64,000 bases of DNA from Mycobacterium sp. (GCA_025965895.1 JAOPWC010000192.1:50298-114297), one strand, 5' to 3'. Positions 50,768 through 60,696 are shown, counted from the first letter of the stretch. Notes: generated from the sequence alone by a model not told the origin. Program-made: numbers and translations.

Positions 50768-51983
50768 CCGAGCTGTCCAGCGGCGGCACAGGACGCTGCT
50801 CGCGAAACTCCCAACGCCGAAACGCGACTCGGCATGGCGACTCGATCAGCGAGTAGCTGACCGCCGCGATCGCAAAGCCGAACACCACCGTCAGCACGAG
50901 CACGACCGGCATGTGTCCGTTGAACGCGAACTCACCGATGATCGGGAACACCATCGCCAGCGCCGCGAGGTGCCAGACGAACAACCCGTACGACCATCGA
51001 CCCAGCGTCACCATGGTCGTGCTGCCAAGTAACCGGTGCGGCGTATCGGGGCGGTCAAGCACCAGCGGGGCCAGCAGCGCCCCCGCCACCACCGCGCCCA
51101 TCGCCGTTTTCACGATGAACTGGCTGATCGTGCCTGGCGTCAGCCCTTCCGGGCCGGCCAGCGGAGAGGCGGCCACCACGAACGCCATCACCGCGACTAA
51201 CGCCATCGGCACCCGCCGCCTGGCCAGCCGGTGCGGCCAGCCGACTTCCATGACGGTCAACTCCGCCAACAGCATTCCCGCGGCGAACCATGAGAAGAAC
51301 GCAGGCGGCCAGTTCAGCGGGTTGATGCCGAACGGCGCCTCGAACGGGATGAGCGCCCACCCGAAGCTGAACACCGCCACGGCCGAGATAGCCGGGATGC
51401 GGGCGCGCACGGGCAGTCGTCGCGCCAGCAGCGCAAGGAACGGCAACGCCAGGTAGAAGGCGACCTCGACGGACAGGCTCCACATCTGGGTTAGCCCAGC
51501 GGTCAGGGTCAGCGGCACATAGATCTGGGTCAGCGACAGGTTCGCCAGCCACACGGTGAGATCGGCCTTGGTGTCGGGCAGCAACGTCAGAATCACCACG
51601 ACCGCAACCAGGTAGCCCGGCATGATGCGGACGATGCGTGACCGCAGGTAGTGCCCCGTCGGCGGGACCGGCCGCAGTCCGCGGGCCGCAGCGGCGTGGC
51701 CACGCCACAAAAGAAAGCCCGACAGCGCGAAAAACACCGCAACGGCGAGATCGAACCGGCCGAACAGTCGGCCCGTGATCCCGCCGGTGTGACCGGTCTG
51801 AAAGGCGACATGGGTGACGACGACGCCAACGGCGGCGCACGCGCGCATCCCCTCGACGGCAGGCAGGAAACTTCGCGTCCCGCCCACCCGGCGGTTTTCG
51901 CGATTCCTCGCGTCCGGATCCGTCACGACGACCAGTGTGCCGTGCTGCTCTGTCAGGGTGAAAACGGGTAGCCAACCAGCCAT
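50736..51983 (-). CDS. Membrane acyltransferase (acyltransferase 3 family)
   Basis: A 415-residue multi-spanning O-acyltransferase of the acyltransferase-3/OafA type that moves acyl groups onto glycans or lipids across the membrane. It shows FLPAVEGMRACAAVGVVVTH with the catalytic His, DLAVAVFFALSGFLLW, RIVRIMPGYLVA and YGLFVWHLAA, over about ten spans. It is Rv0228 by place. The start is uncertain: ATG at 51983, GTG at 51995 or a GTG at 51926 (396 residues). It opens the envelope cluster and is divergent from the DUF3068 gene, sharing a 154-base promoter gap. Confidence 0.87.
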   Translation of the reverse strand: MAGWLPVFTLTEQHGTLVVVTDPDARNRENRRVGGTRSFLPAVEGMRACAAVGVVVTHVAFQTGHTGGITGRLFGRFDLAVAVFFALSGFLLWRGHAAAARGLRPVPPTGHYLRSRIVRIMPGYLVAVVVILTLLPDTKADLTVWLANLSLTQIYVPLTLTAGLTQMWSLSVEVAFYLALPFLALLARRLPVRARIPAISAVAVFSFGWALIPFEAPFGINPLNWPPAFFSWFAAGMLLAELTVMEVGWPHRLARRRVPMALVAVMAFVVAASPLAGPEGLTPGTISQFIVKTAMGAVVAGALLAPLVLDRPDTPHRLLGSTTMVTLGRWSYGLFVWHLAALAMVFPIIGEFAFNGHMPVVLVLTVVFGFAIAAVSYSLIESPCRVAFRRWEFREQRPVPPLDSSVRDVPEPVAR

Positions 51984-52137
51984 CCGTGGATGCACTCGTA
52001 GTGCGCGACGCCCTTAAGTTGTGCTGTTAGGGTCGAACGGGTTTTGCCTCCACAGCTGCCCCGCAGACGGGTGGTACCTCCCCAAGTCGGGCACGTGGCG
52101 GCGCAGGAATGGGTCGCCACACCGAAGGAGGCACGGT

Positions 52138-53343
52138 TTGAACCGGGCAGTGGCGCTGCGTATCGCAGCGTGCGGAATCATGGGGTTGGGGGCCGCCCTG
52201 CTGATTGCCGCGCTGTTGCTGACCACCTACACCAAGGGCAAGATCGCCAAGATACCGCTCAACCTTGACGCCACGCTCGTCGCCAACGGAACTGGTACCG
52301 CGTTTGACCCCGAGTCGCTCAACACCGAGCGGTTCGTCATCAACCGCAATGTCCCGGTCGCGCTGCAGGAGCAGATCAGCGTGGAGTCACCGTCGAACGC
52401 CGATGTCGTCACCCTTCAGGTCGGCAGCTCCCTGCGCCGCACCGACAAGCAGCGGGACAGCGGTCTGTTGCTGGCGCTTGTCGACACGGTCACGGTCAAC
52501 CGGAAGACCGCAGTGGCGGTCTCGAGCGAAAGCAACCCTGGCGGCGCGGTGCAGAAGCCACGCGCCGCCGAGGACACCCTCCCGCCGACCAGCATCGCCC
52601 TGCCCCACGACGGGCTGGCCTACCGGTTTCCGTTCGATACCGAAAAGCGCACCTACCCCGTTTTCGACCCGATCGCCCAGAAGGCGTACGACGCCAACTA
52701 CGACGGCGAGGAAGACGTAAACGGGCTGACCACCTACCGGTTCAGCCAGAACGTTGGCTACGACGCCGACGGCAAGCTGGTCGAGCCGATCAAGTACTCG
52801 TCCCTCTACGACGACGACGCCGACGCCAAGGTCACCGCTCGGGCTTCGCTGTGGGGTCTACCAGGCAATCCGGACGAACCAATCACCATGACCCGCTACT
52901 ACGCCGCGCAGCGCACCTTCTGGGTGGATCCGGTGTCTGGCACCATCGTCAAGAAGAAGCAGCACGGCTACCACTTTTACGCGCGCGAGCCGCTCAAGCC
53001 CGAGGTCACGTTCGTCGACTTCAGCGTCACGTCCACCGATGAGACGGTCCAATCGCAGGTGGCCAGCGCGCGCGACGAGCGGGACAGGCTGGCGCTGTGG
53101 GGCCGCATCCTGCCGATCACGTTCACCGCGATGGGCTTGGTGGCGCTGGTGGGCGGTGCGCTGCTGGGGTCGTTCAGCCTGCGCGCCGAGTCGGCACTGA
53201 TCGATCCGGGTCTGGACGAGGCCGATCACCGGTTCTTCGGGCCACGGGGCTCCGAAGCCCAACACGTGCCAGGGGCCGAGGCGCAGACAGAGAAGCTGCC
53301 CGCTCCTCGACCATCGGATCTGCCTCCGGATAGATCCGTCTGA
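52138..53343 (+). CDS. DUF3068 membrane-anchored protein
   Basis: A 401-residue envelope protein with a span at residues 8-29 and a second near 325-345, and a large extracytoplasmic part between. Conserved DUF3068 sequence includes PPTSIALPHDGLAYRFPFDT, GLTTYRFSQNVGYDADGKLV and TFWVDPVSGTIVKKKQHGYH. The family is widespread in Corynebacteriales; some database entries call it PorA-like, which is not a proven function. The TTG at 52138 has a perfect AAGGAGG seven bases before it. The next gene starts two bases after the stop, so they form an operon. It corresponds to Rv0227c. Confidence 0.88.
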   Translation: MNRAVALRIAACGIMGLGAALLIAALLLTTYTKGKIAKIPLNLDATLVANGTGTAFDPESLNTERFVINRNVPVALQEQISVESPSNADVVTLQVGSSLRRTDKQRDSGLLLALVDTVTVNRKTAVAVSSESNPGGAVQKPRAAEDTLPPTSIALPHDGLAYRFPFDTEKRTYPVFDPIAQKAYDANYDGEEDVNGLTTYRFSQNVGYDADGKLVEPIKYSSLYDDDADAKVTARASLWGLPGNPDEPITMTRYYAAQRTFWVDPVSGTIVKKKQHGYHFYAREPLKPEVTFVDFSVTSTDETVQSQVASARDERDRLALWGRILPITFTAMGLVALVGGALLGSFSLRAESALIDPGLDEADHRFFGPRGSEAQHVPGAEAQTEKLPAPRPSDLPPDRSV

Positions 53344-53345
53344 CC

Positions 53346-55058
53346 GTGCGGATTCCCGCGCCCGCCCGGGCGCGGTCGTTCATCGCGCCGGCGTACGCGC
53401 TGGTGCTGGCTCTGCTGGTGACGGCGCCGCTTTTCGCGCCGGGATATCTGTTGCTCCGCGACGCGGTGGCCACACCGCGGTCGTACCTGTCGGATTCGGC
53501 TATGGGGCTCTCGGAGGCGGCACCGCGCGCATTGCCACAGGACTTCGTCGTCGCGCTGGCCACCGGGCTGGTCGACGGCGGCCTTGTGGTCAAGGTGCTG
53601 CTGGTGACCGGGCTGTTCCTGGCGGGCTTGGGCGCGGCCCGGCTGGCGGCGACGGTGGTCCCCGATGCGGGCGTCGCCGGTCAGTTCGTCGCGGTGACGA
53701 TCGCCATCTGGAATCCGTATATCGCCGAACGACTCCTGCAGGGGCACTGGAGCCTGGTGGTGGGCTACGGCTGCCTGCCGTGGGTGGCGACGACCATGCT
53801 GCAGCTGCGAACGTCGGGCGCGGCGGTGTGCGCCCGGGTGTGCGCGCTGGTGTTCTGGATCGCGCTGGCCGGGCTAACGCCGACAGGGCTCATGCTGGCG
53901 GCGACCGTCGCGGTGACGTGCGTCTTCGCACCAGGTTCCGGCCGTCCGCGGTGGTGGTGCGTGGCGATCGGGCTCGGTGCCGCGGTGCTGGTGGCGCTGC
54001 CGTGGCTGACCGCGGCGACGGTGGCCGGTTCGCTGTCGTCAACGCAGGCCGAAGGTGTGAGCGCGTTCGCCGCACGCGCCGAACCAGGCCTCGGAACCTT
54101 GGGTACCCTCGCCACCCTCGGCGGCATCTGGAATGCCGACGCGGTACCGGCCTCGCGCACAACGCTTTTCGCGGTCATCGCGGCGGTCGTGCTGCTCGGC
54201 GTTGTCGCGTTGGGACTGCCAACGCTGGTGCGCCGCCCCGTCGCGGTGCCACTGCTGATCCTCGCGGCGGTGGCGGTGGCGGTCCCAGCCGCGATGGCCA
54301 CCGGGCCAGGAATGGCGGTCGTCGAGGCCACGATCCGGACGCTGCCCGGCCTCGGCGTGGTGCGCGACGCGCAGAAATGGGTGGCGCTGGCAACACCCGC
54401 CTATTCGCTGGCCGGTGCGGCGGCCGTCGTCACGCTGCGCCACCGGATCCCGGCCGCGATGACGGCTCTGATCTGCTGTGCGGCACTGGCCGCGACATTG
54501 CCCGATCTGGCATGGGGAGTCGGCGGCAAGTTGGCCGCCGTGGACTATCCGCAGGCGTGGACGGCCGTCTCCGCGCTGATCAACGCCGACCCGCGACCGG
54601 TCGCGGTGCTGCCCGTCGACAGCATGCGCCGCTTCGCCTGGGCCGGTGACGCCCCGGTGCTCGACCCGCTGCCCCGTTGGGTACGAGCCGACGTACTGAC
54701 GACGGGTGAACTGACAATCGAAGGCCGCACGGTGCCAGGCGAGGGCAATCGCGCCCGCGACGTGCAGCAGTTGTTGCAGACCGGCGCCGACCGCGACAAG
54801 CTGGCGGCCGCAGGAGTCGGCTGGGTAGTCGTCGAATCCAGTTGGGCCACGGGCCATTCCCCACCTACGCTGCCGCTGCCTGTGGCGTACCACGACGGGG
54901 ATCTGACCCTGTACCGGGTGGGCGGCGACCATCCGCGCCCGCAGGGCCGCGGCATCGTGCTCGCCGCGCACTGGGTGTGGCTTTCAGCGCTGATGCTCGG
55001 TGGTCTGTTTGCGTTGGGTCTAGGACTCCGACGGGCTAGAGCTAGACCACGCCGCTGA
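53346..55058 (+). CDS. Multi-spanning membrane protein (GT-C-like), Rv0226c-type
   Basis: A 570-residue membrane protein with about 12 spans and a soluble C-terminal part (about residues 415-530) before a last span. The first loop has RDAVATPRSYLSDSAMGLSE, and AIWNPYIAERLLQGHWSLVV is strongly conserved-looking. The layout (spans, a loop after span 1, C-terminal outer domain) resembles polyprenol-dependent GT-C glycosyltransferases, but no clear catalytic motif can be named, so that is inference. It starts GTG two bases after DUF3068. Its end overlaps the convergent GT4 gene by 17 bases. Confidence 0.83.
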   Translation: MRIPAPARARSFIAPAYALVLALLVTAPLFAPGYLLLRDAVATPRSYLSDSAMGLSEAAPRALPQDFVVALATGLVDGGLVVKVLLVTGLFLAGLGAARLAATVVPDAGVAGQFVAVTIAIWNPYIAERLLQGHWSLVVGYGCLPWVATTMLQLRTSGAAVCARVCALVFWIALAGLTPTGLMLAATVAVTCVFAPGSGRPRWWCVAIGLGAAVLVALPWLTAATVAGSLSSTQAEGVSAFAARAEPGLGTLGTLATLGGIWNADAVPASRTTLFAVIAAVVLLGVVALGLPTLVRRPVAVPLLILAAVAVAVPAAMATGPGMAVVEATIRTLPGLGVVRDAQKWVALATPAYSLAGAAAVVTLRHRIPAAMTALICCAALAATLPDLAWGVGGKLAAVDYPQAWTAVSALINADPRPVAVLPVDSMRRFAWAGDAPVLDPLPRWVRADVLTTGELTIEGRTVPGEGNRARDVQQLLQTGADRDKLAAAGVGWVVVESSWATGHSPPTLPLPVAYHDGDLTLYRVGGDHPRPQGRGIVLAAHWVWLSALMLGGLFALGLGLRRARARPRR

Positions 55059-56229
55059 CCATGCGCCGCGCGTGCACGGACTCCAACACCGTGCGCATCG
55101 CGTCGGCGCTTTGCTGCCAAGAGAATTCGCCGGTGCGGATGGCGGCCTTGGCGCCGAGTTGTTCGCGGAGCACATCATCGGTCAGCAGGCGCTCGAGCTC
55201 GTCGACCAGTTCGGCGTGATCGTCGACCAGCAGCCCGGTCACCCCGTCGACGATCGAATCCGTAAGACCGCCGGAGGATCGATACCCGATCGTCGGGACC
55301 GCATGCTGCGCTGCCTCGGTGACCGCAAGGCCCCAGCCCTCTTTGCGCGACGGCAGTACATGCACCCAGCACTGTTGCAGTACATGGTGTTTGGCTGTGT
55401 CGTCAACATGGCCGTGGAACGTCACGGCTTCGGAGATGCCAAGCAGCGCGGCGTAGTCGATCAGCCATTGTTCCCACCAGCCGCCGCCGAGGATGTCCAG
55501 ATGCACGTCCGGAATCCGTGGTCGCAGCTCGGCGATCGCATCCAGCGCATCCTCGATCTGCTTGTGCGGCACCAGCCGTGAGAGCACCACGACCCGCGGG
55601 GCGACCGAGCGCGGCGCCGCCAGCGTATGTGCCGGCGCCTGGTCAAGGCCGTTGCGCACGACCGCGATGTGGTTGTGATTCACGCCGAGGCAGGTCAGAT
55701 CACGCGCCGATGGCAGTGACACCGTCACATACTGATTGCGCCGGTGTAACCGTGGTGACAACGTCGACTCAACGAACCAGCCGATCCTGCCCATCACGGG
55801 GCCAGCCACCGGCCACTGCTCGCGGTGGCAATGGTGTACCAGCACCGCCACCCTTCGGCCGAAAGCGAGACGGGCCATGAACGGCAACCCGTTCTGGGTA
55901 TCGAGGACCACGTCCGGCCGTGCATGCCGCAGCGGACCAAGACCGATCCGCGCCGCAACCATCGCCAGCCCCGCCCACACATACACGGAGTAGCGGCCGC
56001 CGCCCCGGCTGATGCGCACCCCGTCGAGGACTTCGCGCCGCGGCGCGCCCGAATACCGAGCGGTGCGCAACGTGACCCGCACACCCGACTCGGCCAGGTG
56101 CGCGCCGATGCGCTGGAGGTAGGTTTCGCTGCCGCCGCCCTGGGGGTGGCCAGTGTCCCGCCAGCACAACAGCAGGACGGAACGAACCCGCCGACGCGAG
56201 GAGCGCGGACGGATCCCGTGGCCAGACAT
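55042..56229 (-). CDS. Family-4 glycosyltransferase
   Basis: A 395-residue GT-B fold glycosyltransferase acting in the cytoplasm with a nucleotide sugar. The N-terminal acceptor domain has DTGHPQGGGSETYLQRIGAH. The C-terminal domain has VVVLSRLVPHKQIEDALDAI and the EX7E motif in SRKEGWGLAVTEAAQHAVPT. It matches Rv0225 in place. The acceptor is probably an envelope lipid or glycan given the flanking acyltransferase, DUF3068 and methyltransferase genes. It is divergent from the methyltransferase with a 35-base gap. Confidence 0.88.
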   Translation of the reverse strand: MSGHGIRPRSSRRRVRSVLLLCWRDTGHPQGGGSETYLQRIGAHLAESGVRVTLRTARYSGAPRREVLDGVRISRGGGRYSVYVWAGLAMVAARIGLGPLRHARPDVVLDTQNGLPFMARLAFGRRVAVLVHHCHREQWPVAGPVMGRIGWFVESTLSPRLHRRNQYVTVSLPSARDLTCLGVNHNHIAVVRNGLDQAPAHTLAAPRSVAPRVVVLSRLVPHKQIEDALDAIAELRPRIPDVHLDILGGGWWEQWLIDYAALLGISEAVTFHGHVDDTAKHHVLQQCWVHVLPSRKEGWGLAVTEAAQHAVPTIGYRSSGGLTDSIVDGVTGLLVDDHAELVDELERLLTDDVLREQLGAKAAIRTGEFSWQQSADAMRTVLESVHARRMVSGVV

Positions 56230-56264
56230 CCGTGCCAGACTAGCCGCTGGCTAAGGTCGGTTCG

Positions 56265-57041
56265 GTGGGAGTCGTCGAGCTGTTCGCCACGAGGGCGACG
56301 CTGTCTCGGTCGCTGCGGCTGCTTGGCCAGTTCCGTCACGAGCAACGCGACGCGGCCCGGTTCTACGGCGCGCTGGCCGAGGACACCGCCGCGATGGTCA
56401 CCGATCTGTGGCGAGACGCCAACGGCACCTCACCCGCGGGCCGGACCCTGCTCGACGTGGGCGGCGGCCCCGGCTATTTCGCCGCCGCCTTCGCCGACGC
56501 CGGTCTGCACTTCATCGGCGTTGAGCCCGATCGCACCGAGATGCACGCGGGTCCCGCCGCGACCGACCGGCACACCACTTATGTGCGGGCGTCTGGGATG
56601 GCGTTGCCGTTCGCCGACGCCAGCGTGGACATCTGCCTGTCATCCAACGTCGCCGAGCACGTGCCGCAACCGTGGCGGCTGGGCCGCGAGATGCTGCGGG
56701 TCACCAGGCCCGGCGGCCTGGCGGTGCTGTCGTACACGGTGTGGCTCGGCCCGTTCGGCGGCCACGAGATGGGGCTGACGCACTACCTCGGCGGGGCCCG
56801 CGCCGCCGAGCGTTACACCCGCAACCACGGACATCGGCCGAAGAACGACTACGGATCGTCGTTGTTCGCCGTGACGGTGTCCGACGGGCTGCAGTGGGCG
56901 GCGAGCACCGGCGCCCTCGTCGCCGCATTTCCGCGCTACCACCCGCGATGGGCGTGGTGGATTACGGGAGTGCCGGTACTGAGGGAGTTCCTGGTGAGCA
57001 ACCTGGTGCTGGTCTTGCGGCCGCCCGGATGTTCTGACTGA
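56265..57041 (+). CDS. SAM-dependent methyltransferase of the envelope cluster
   Basis: A 258-residue class I methyltransferase. Motif I is LLDVGGGPGYFAAAFADAG, the post-motif acidic residue is in FIGVEPDRTEM, and DICLSSNVAEHVPQPWRLGR fits a methyltransferase-11 domain. It corresponds to Rv0224c. The start GTG at 56265 is followed by a short helix. The likely substrate is a sugar or lipid headgroup of the envelope product made by the neighbouring GT genes; that is inference from context. Confidence 0.88.
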   Translation: MGVVELFATRATLSRSLRLLGQFRHEQRDAARFYGALAEDTAAMVTDLWRDANGTSPAGRTLLDVGGGPGYFAAAFADAGLHFIGVEPDRTEMHAGPAATDRHTTYVRASGMALPFADASVDICLSSNVAEHVPQPWRLGREMLRVTRPGGLAVLSYTVWLGPFGGHEMGLTHYLGGARAAERYTRNHGHRPKNDYGSSLFAVTVSDGLQWAASTGALVAAFPRYHPRWAWWITGVPVLREFLVSNLVLVLRPPGCSD

Positions 57042-57082
57042 AACAGGTTCTCGTTTTCCGGCTCGATGGGTAGGGTGGCGCC

Positions 57083-58558
57083 ATGACGCAGAGCACTGCT
57101 TTCAAGACCGAGTGGGACAAGCTCTTCATCGGCGGCAAGTGGGTTGAGCCGTCGACCTCCGAGATGATCGAGGTCCACTCCCCCGCGACCGGCGAGCTCG
57201 TCGGCAAGGTGCCGATGGCGGCGAAGGCCGACGTCGACGCCGCGTGCGCGGCCGCCCGCAAGGCGTTCGACGAGGGTCCATGGCCACACATGTCGCCAGA
57301 AGAGCGGGCCGCAGTGCTCGGCGCCGCGGTCAAGATCATGGAGGAGCGCGCCGACGAGCTCAAGTTCCTGCTCGCCGCCGAGACGGGGCAGCCGCCCACC
57401 ATCGTCGACATGATGCAGTACGGCGCCGCGATGTCGGCGTTCCAGTTCTACGCCGGTGCCGCGGACAAGTTCACCTGGCGCGACATCCGCGACGGCATCT
57501 ATGGCCAGACGCTGGTGATACGTGAGCCGATCGGCGTCGTCGGCGCGGTCACCGCATGGAACGTGCCGTTCTTCCTTGCCGCCAACAAGCTCGGCCCCGC
57601 CCTGCTCGCAGGCTGCACGCTGGTGCTCAAGCCGGCGGCCGAGACACCGCTGTCGGTGTTCGCGATGGCCGAGATGTTCGCCGAGGCGGGGCTGCCCGAG
57701 GGCGTGCTCTCGATCGTCCCCGGCGGTCCCGAGACCGGCCGCGCACTCACCGCCAACCAGGAGCTGGACAAGTTCACCTTCACCGGCTCTTCGGCGGTCG
57801 GCAAGGAGATCGCGAAGATCGCCGCCGAGACGCTCAAGGCCTGCACGCTGGAACTGGGCGGCAAGTCGGCGGCCATCATTCTGGAGGACGCCGATCTGGA
57901 CTCCACGCTGCCGATGCTGGTGTTCTCCGGGCTGATGAACTGTGGGCAGGCCTGTGTCGGTCAGACCCGCGTTCTTGCGCCGCGGTCGCGCTACGACGAG
58001 GTGGTGGAGAAGCTCTCCGGCGCGGTCGCGGCGATGCCGATCGGGCTGCCCGACGACCCCGCGGCGATGATCGGCCCGCTGATCTCGGAGAAGCAGCGTG
58101 AGCGGGTCGAGGGCTACATCCGCAAGGGCGTCGAGGAAGGCGCGCGGATCGTCACCGGCGGCGGGCGCCCCGCAGGCTTGGACGGCGGCTGGTTCGTGCA
58201 GCCCACCGTGTTCGCCGACGTGGACAACTCGATGGTCATCGCGCAGGAGGAGATCTTCGGGCCGGTGCTCGCGGTCATCCCCTACGACACCGAGGACGAC
58301 GCGATTCGGATCGCCAACGACTCGGTCTACGGGTTGGCAGGGTCCGTATGGACCACCGACAACGACAAGGCCATGAAGATCGCCTCGAAGATCCGCACCG
58401 GCACCTACGCGGTCAACATGTACGCGTTCGACCCCGGTGCTCCGTTCGGCGGCTACAAGAACTCCGGCATCGGCCGCGAGAACGGCCCAGAAGGCATCGA
58501 ACAGTACGTCGAGCACAAGAGTGTGCTGCTGCCGTCCGGTTACACGCCGGACAGCTGA
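57083..58558 (+). CDS. NAD(P)-dependent aldehyde dehydrogenase
   Basis: A 491-residue aldehyde dehydrogenase that oxidises aldehydes to acids. The general base Glu257 is in TLELGGKSAAIIL and the nucleophile Cys291 in NCGQACVGQTRVL. Other ALDH blocks are VGAVTAWNVPFFLAANKLGP and NMYAFDPGAPFGGYKNSGIG. It matches Rv0223c by place and size (487 residues as I recall). The substrate is not known. The ATG at 57083 is 41 bases after the methyltransferase stop, perhaps one transcript. Confidence 0.92.
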   Translation: MTQSTAFKTEWDKLFIGGKWVEPSTSEMIEVHSPATGELVGKVPMAAKADVDAACAAARKAFDEGPWPHMSPEERAAVLGAAVKIMEERADELKFLLAAETGQPPTIVDMMQYGAAMSAFQFYAGAADKFTWRDIRDGIYGQTLVIREPIGVVGAVTAWNVPFFLAANKLGPALLAGCTLVLKPAAETPLSVFAMAEMFAEAGLPEGVLSIVPGGPETGRALTANQELDKFTFTGSSAVGKEIAKIAAETLKACTLELGGKSAAIILEDADLDSTLPMLVFSGLMNCGQACVGQTRVLAPRSRYDEVVEKLSGAVAAMPIGLPDDPAAMIGPLISEKQRERVEGYIRKGVEEGARIVTGGGRPAGLDGGWFVQPTVFADVDNSMVIAQEEIFGPVLAVIPYDTEDDAIRIANDSVYGLAGSVWTTDNDKAMKIASKIRTGTYAVNMYAFDPGAPFGGYKNSGIGRENGPEGIEQYVEHKSVLLPSGYTPDS

Positions 58559-58613
58559 CATTCAGCTTCGTTCGTTACGGTGACCGTCCCGTTTCCAACC
58601 GAGGAGGGACACC

Positions 58614-58835
58614 ATGGCGGTATCCGTCGACCTAGCCAAGTCGCTTGACAAGGCCTACGAAGACAAGGCGCTCAAGGAGATTCTGGATGCGTCGCCCGCC
58701 GCCTTGGCAGGGGTGACCGACAAGGACGCCGAGTTGCTGGCCGAGGCCTTCAACATCAAGACGGTCCGGCAACTGGGCGCGAACAAGTTCTTCGCCGTCG
58801 CGGCCGCACTCGTCGCGGTGGAGAACGCCGGCTGA
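58614..58835 (+). CDS. Small helical protein, 73 residues
   Basis: A tiny protein MAVSVDLAKSLDKAYEDKAL through SPAALAGVTDKDAELLAEAF ending AALVAVENAG. It contains a helix-hairpin-helix-like middle (ALAGVTDKDAELLAEAFNIKTVRQL) of the kind seen in small DNA-binding or Pol-associated domains and in other short mycobacterial proteins. It has a very strong ribosome site GAGGAGGGA 6 bases before the ATG. It stands 55 bases after the aldehyde dehydrogenase. I know no function for it. Confidence 0.85.
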   Translation: MAVSVDLAKSLDKAYEDKALKEILDASPAALAGVTDKDAELLAEAFNIKTVRQLGANKFFAVAAALVAVENAG

Positions 58836-58845
58836 TCCCTGCCGC

Positions 58846-60679
58846 TCAGAAGGCCTCTTCGCGGAGGTCCATCGCGGTGAGGTCGACGGCCTCGACGATC
58901 TTGCGTTCCGCGGTCAGTCGCGGCAACACGCTCTTCGTGAAAAACTTTGCCACGGCGACCTTTCCGGTATAAAACGCATGGTCGCGATCGGAGACCTCGC
59001 CGGCGAGCGCGTTGAGGGCAATCTCGGCCTGGTTCAACAACAGCCACCCGATTAACAGATCGCCGACCGCGAGCAGGAACCGAACCGACTCCAGCCCAAG
59101 GCGATACAACTCACGGGCGTTCTCCTGCGCACCCATCAGGTATCCGGTCATCGCCGCGACCATGCCCTGCATATCGCCGAGCGCGGTGGCCAGCGGCGTG
59201 CGCTCGTCGGCGAGTTCCGGTCGCGCGGTGTCACTGCCAAGGAAATCCGTGATCTGGCTGACCCCGTGCGCCAGCGCTCTGCCCTGGTCGCGCGCAATCT
59301 TGCGGAAGAAGAAGTCCTGCGCCTGGATCGCGGTGGTGCCTTCGTACAGCGAGTCGATTGGCATCACGGATGTACTGCTCGATCGGGTAGTCCTGCAGGA
59401 ATCCGGAGCCGCCGAGCGTCTGCAGGGATTCCGTCAGGCATTGGTAGGTTCGCTCCGAACCCACCCCCTTCACGATCGGCAGCAGAAGATCGTTAACCCG
59501 CTCGGCCATGTCGGCGTCAGCACCGGAGGCAATCCCCGCAACAACGGCGTCCTGATGTGCCGCGGTGTAGAGATACAGCGCACGAAGCCCTTCGGTGTAT
59601 GACTTCTGGGTTAGCAGTGCACGCCGGACATCGGGGGGGTGAACGATGGTGACGCGGGGAGCGTTCTTGTCGGTCATCTGCGTCATGTCCGCGCCCTGCA
59701 CCCGCGTCTTGGCGTAATCCAGTGCGTTGAGATAGCCGGTCGAAAGTGTGGTGATCGCCTTGGTGCCCACCATCATTCGGGCATACTCGATCACCTTGAA
59801 CATCTGGGCGATGCCGTTGTGGGTGTCGTTGACCAGTCAGCCGACCGCGGGAACAGCGTGCTGGCCGAACGTGAGTTCGCATGTTGCAGAGGCTTTCAGG
59901 CCCATCTTGTGCTCGAGGCCGGTGACGTACACCCCGTTACGATCACCGAGCTCGCCGGTCTCGGGATCGAACAGGTATCTGGGCACAATATTCAGGCTAA
60001 GGCCGTTGGTGCCCGGTCCGGCACCTTCCGGTCGAGCCAGCACTAAGGGCAGGTTGTTCTCGAACAGGTCGTCGGTATCGCCGTTGGTGATGAATCGCTT
60101 GACGCCGTCGAGATGCCAGGTGCCGTCGGGCTGCTGGATCGCCTTCGTGCGTCCGGCGCCGACGTCCGAGCCGGCATCAGGCTCGGTGTGAACCATAGTC
60201 GCGCCCCAGTTGCGCTCGAAAGCGATTGCGGCCCAATGCGGCTGCTGTTCACTGCCGATGTGATAGAGGATATCCGCCATGATGGGGCCCGCCATGTACA
60301 TGAACGCAGCGGGCTGGGCGCCGAGCGGGAATTCGTTGATCGCCCATGCGACCATCGCAGGCGCAGCGACGCCTCCGATGTCTTCGTTGAGGCCGACGCG
60401 GAACCACTCCCCTTGCTGCCATGCCCGCAGTGATTTCTTGAAGGGCTCCGGCAGGCTCACCGTATGTGCCGCGGGGTCGAATGTCGGCGGGCTGCGGTCG
60501 GCTTCGGCAAAGGATTCCGCCAAGGGGCCCTCGGCCAGCCGCGACGCCTCGTCGAGCATCTGCCGAACCGACTCCGCGTCCAGGTCGCCGAACTCGCCCG
60601 TCGCAAGTGCCTTCTCCAGGTCCAACACCTCAAACAGGTTGAACGCCAGATCGCGCACGTTGCTCTTGTAGTGACCCAA
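58846..60679 (-). pseudogene. FadE5-like acyl-CoA dehydrogenase, inactivated
   Basis: A full-length but broken paralogue of fadE5 (compare MGHYKSNVRDLAFNLFEVLD with MSHYKSNVRDQLFNLFEVLG). From 60679 it reads in one frame to PAVG, then TGA replaces the Trp of the GWLV motif at 59836-59838. The frame continues LVNDTHNGIAQMFKVIEYAR to YIRDAN, where a two-base deletion near 59362 shifts the rest (DSLYEGTTAIQAQDFFFRKI to the C-terminus) into another frame. Restoring two bases gives 611 residues, exactly the size of FadE5. Two independent lesions argue for a true pseudogene. The FAD and Glu motifs are otherwise intact, so decay is recent. Confidence 0.92.
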
Positions 60680-60696
60680 TCACTAGCGCCCTTTCG

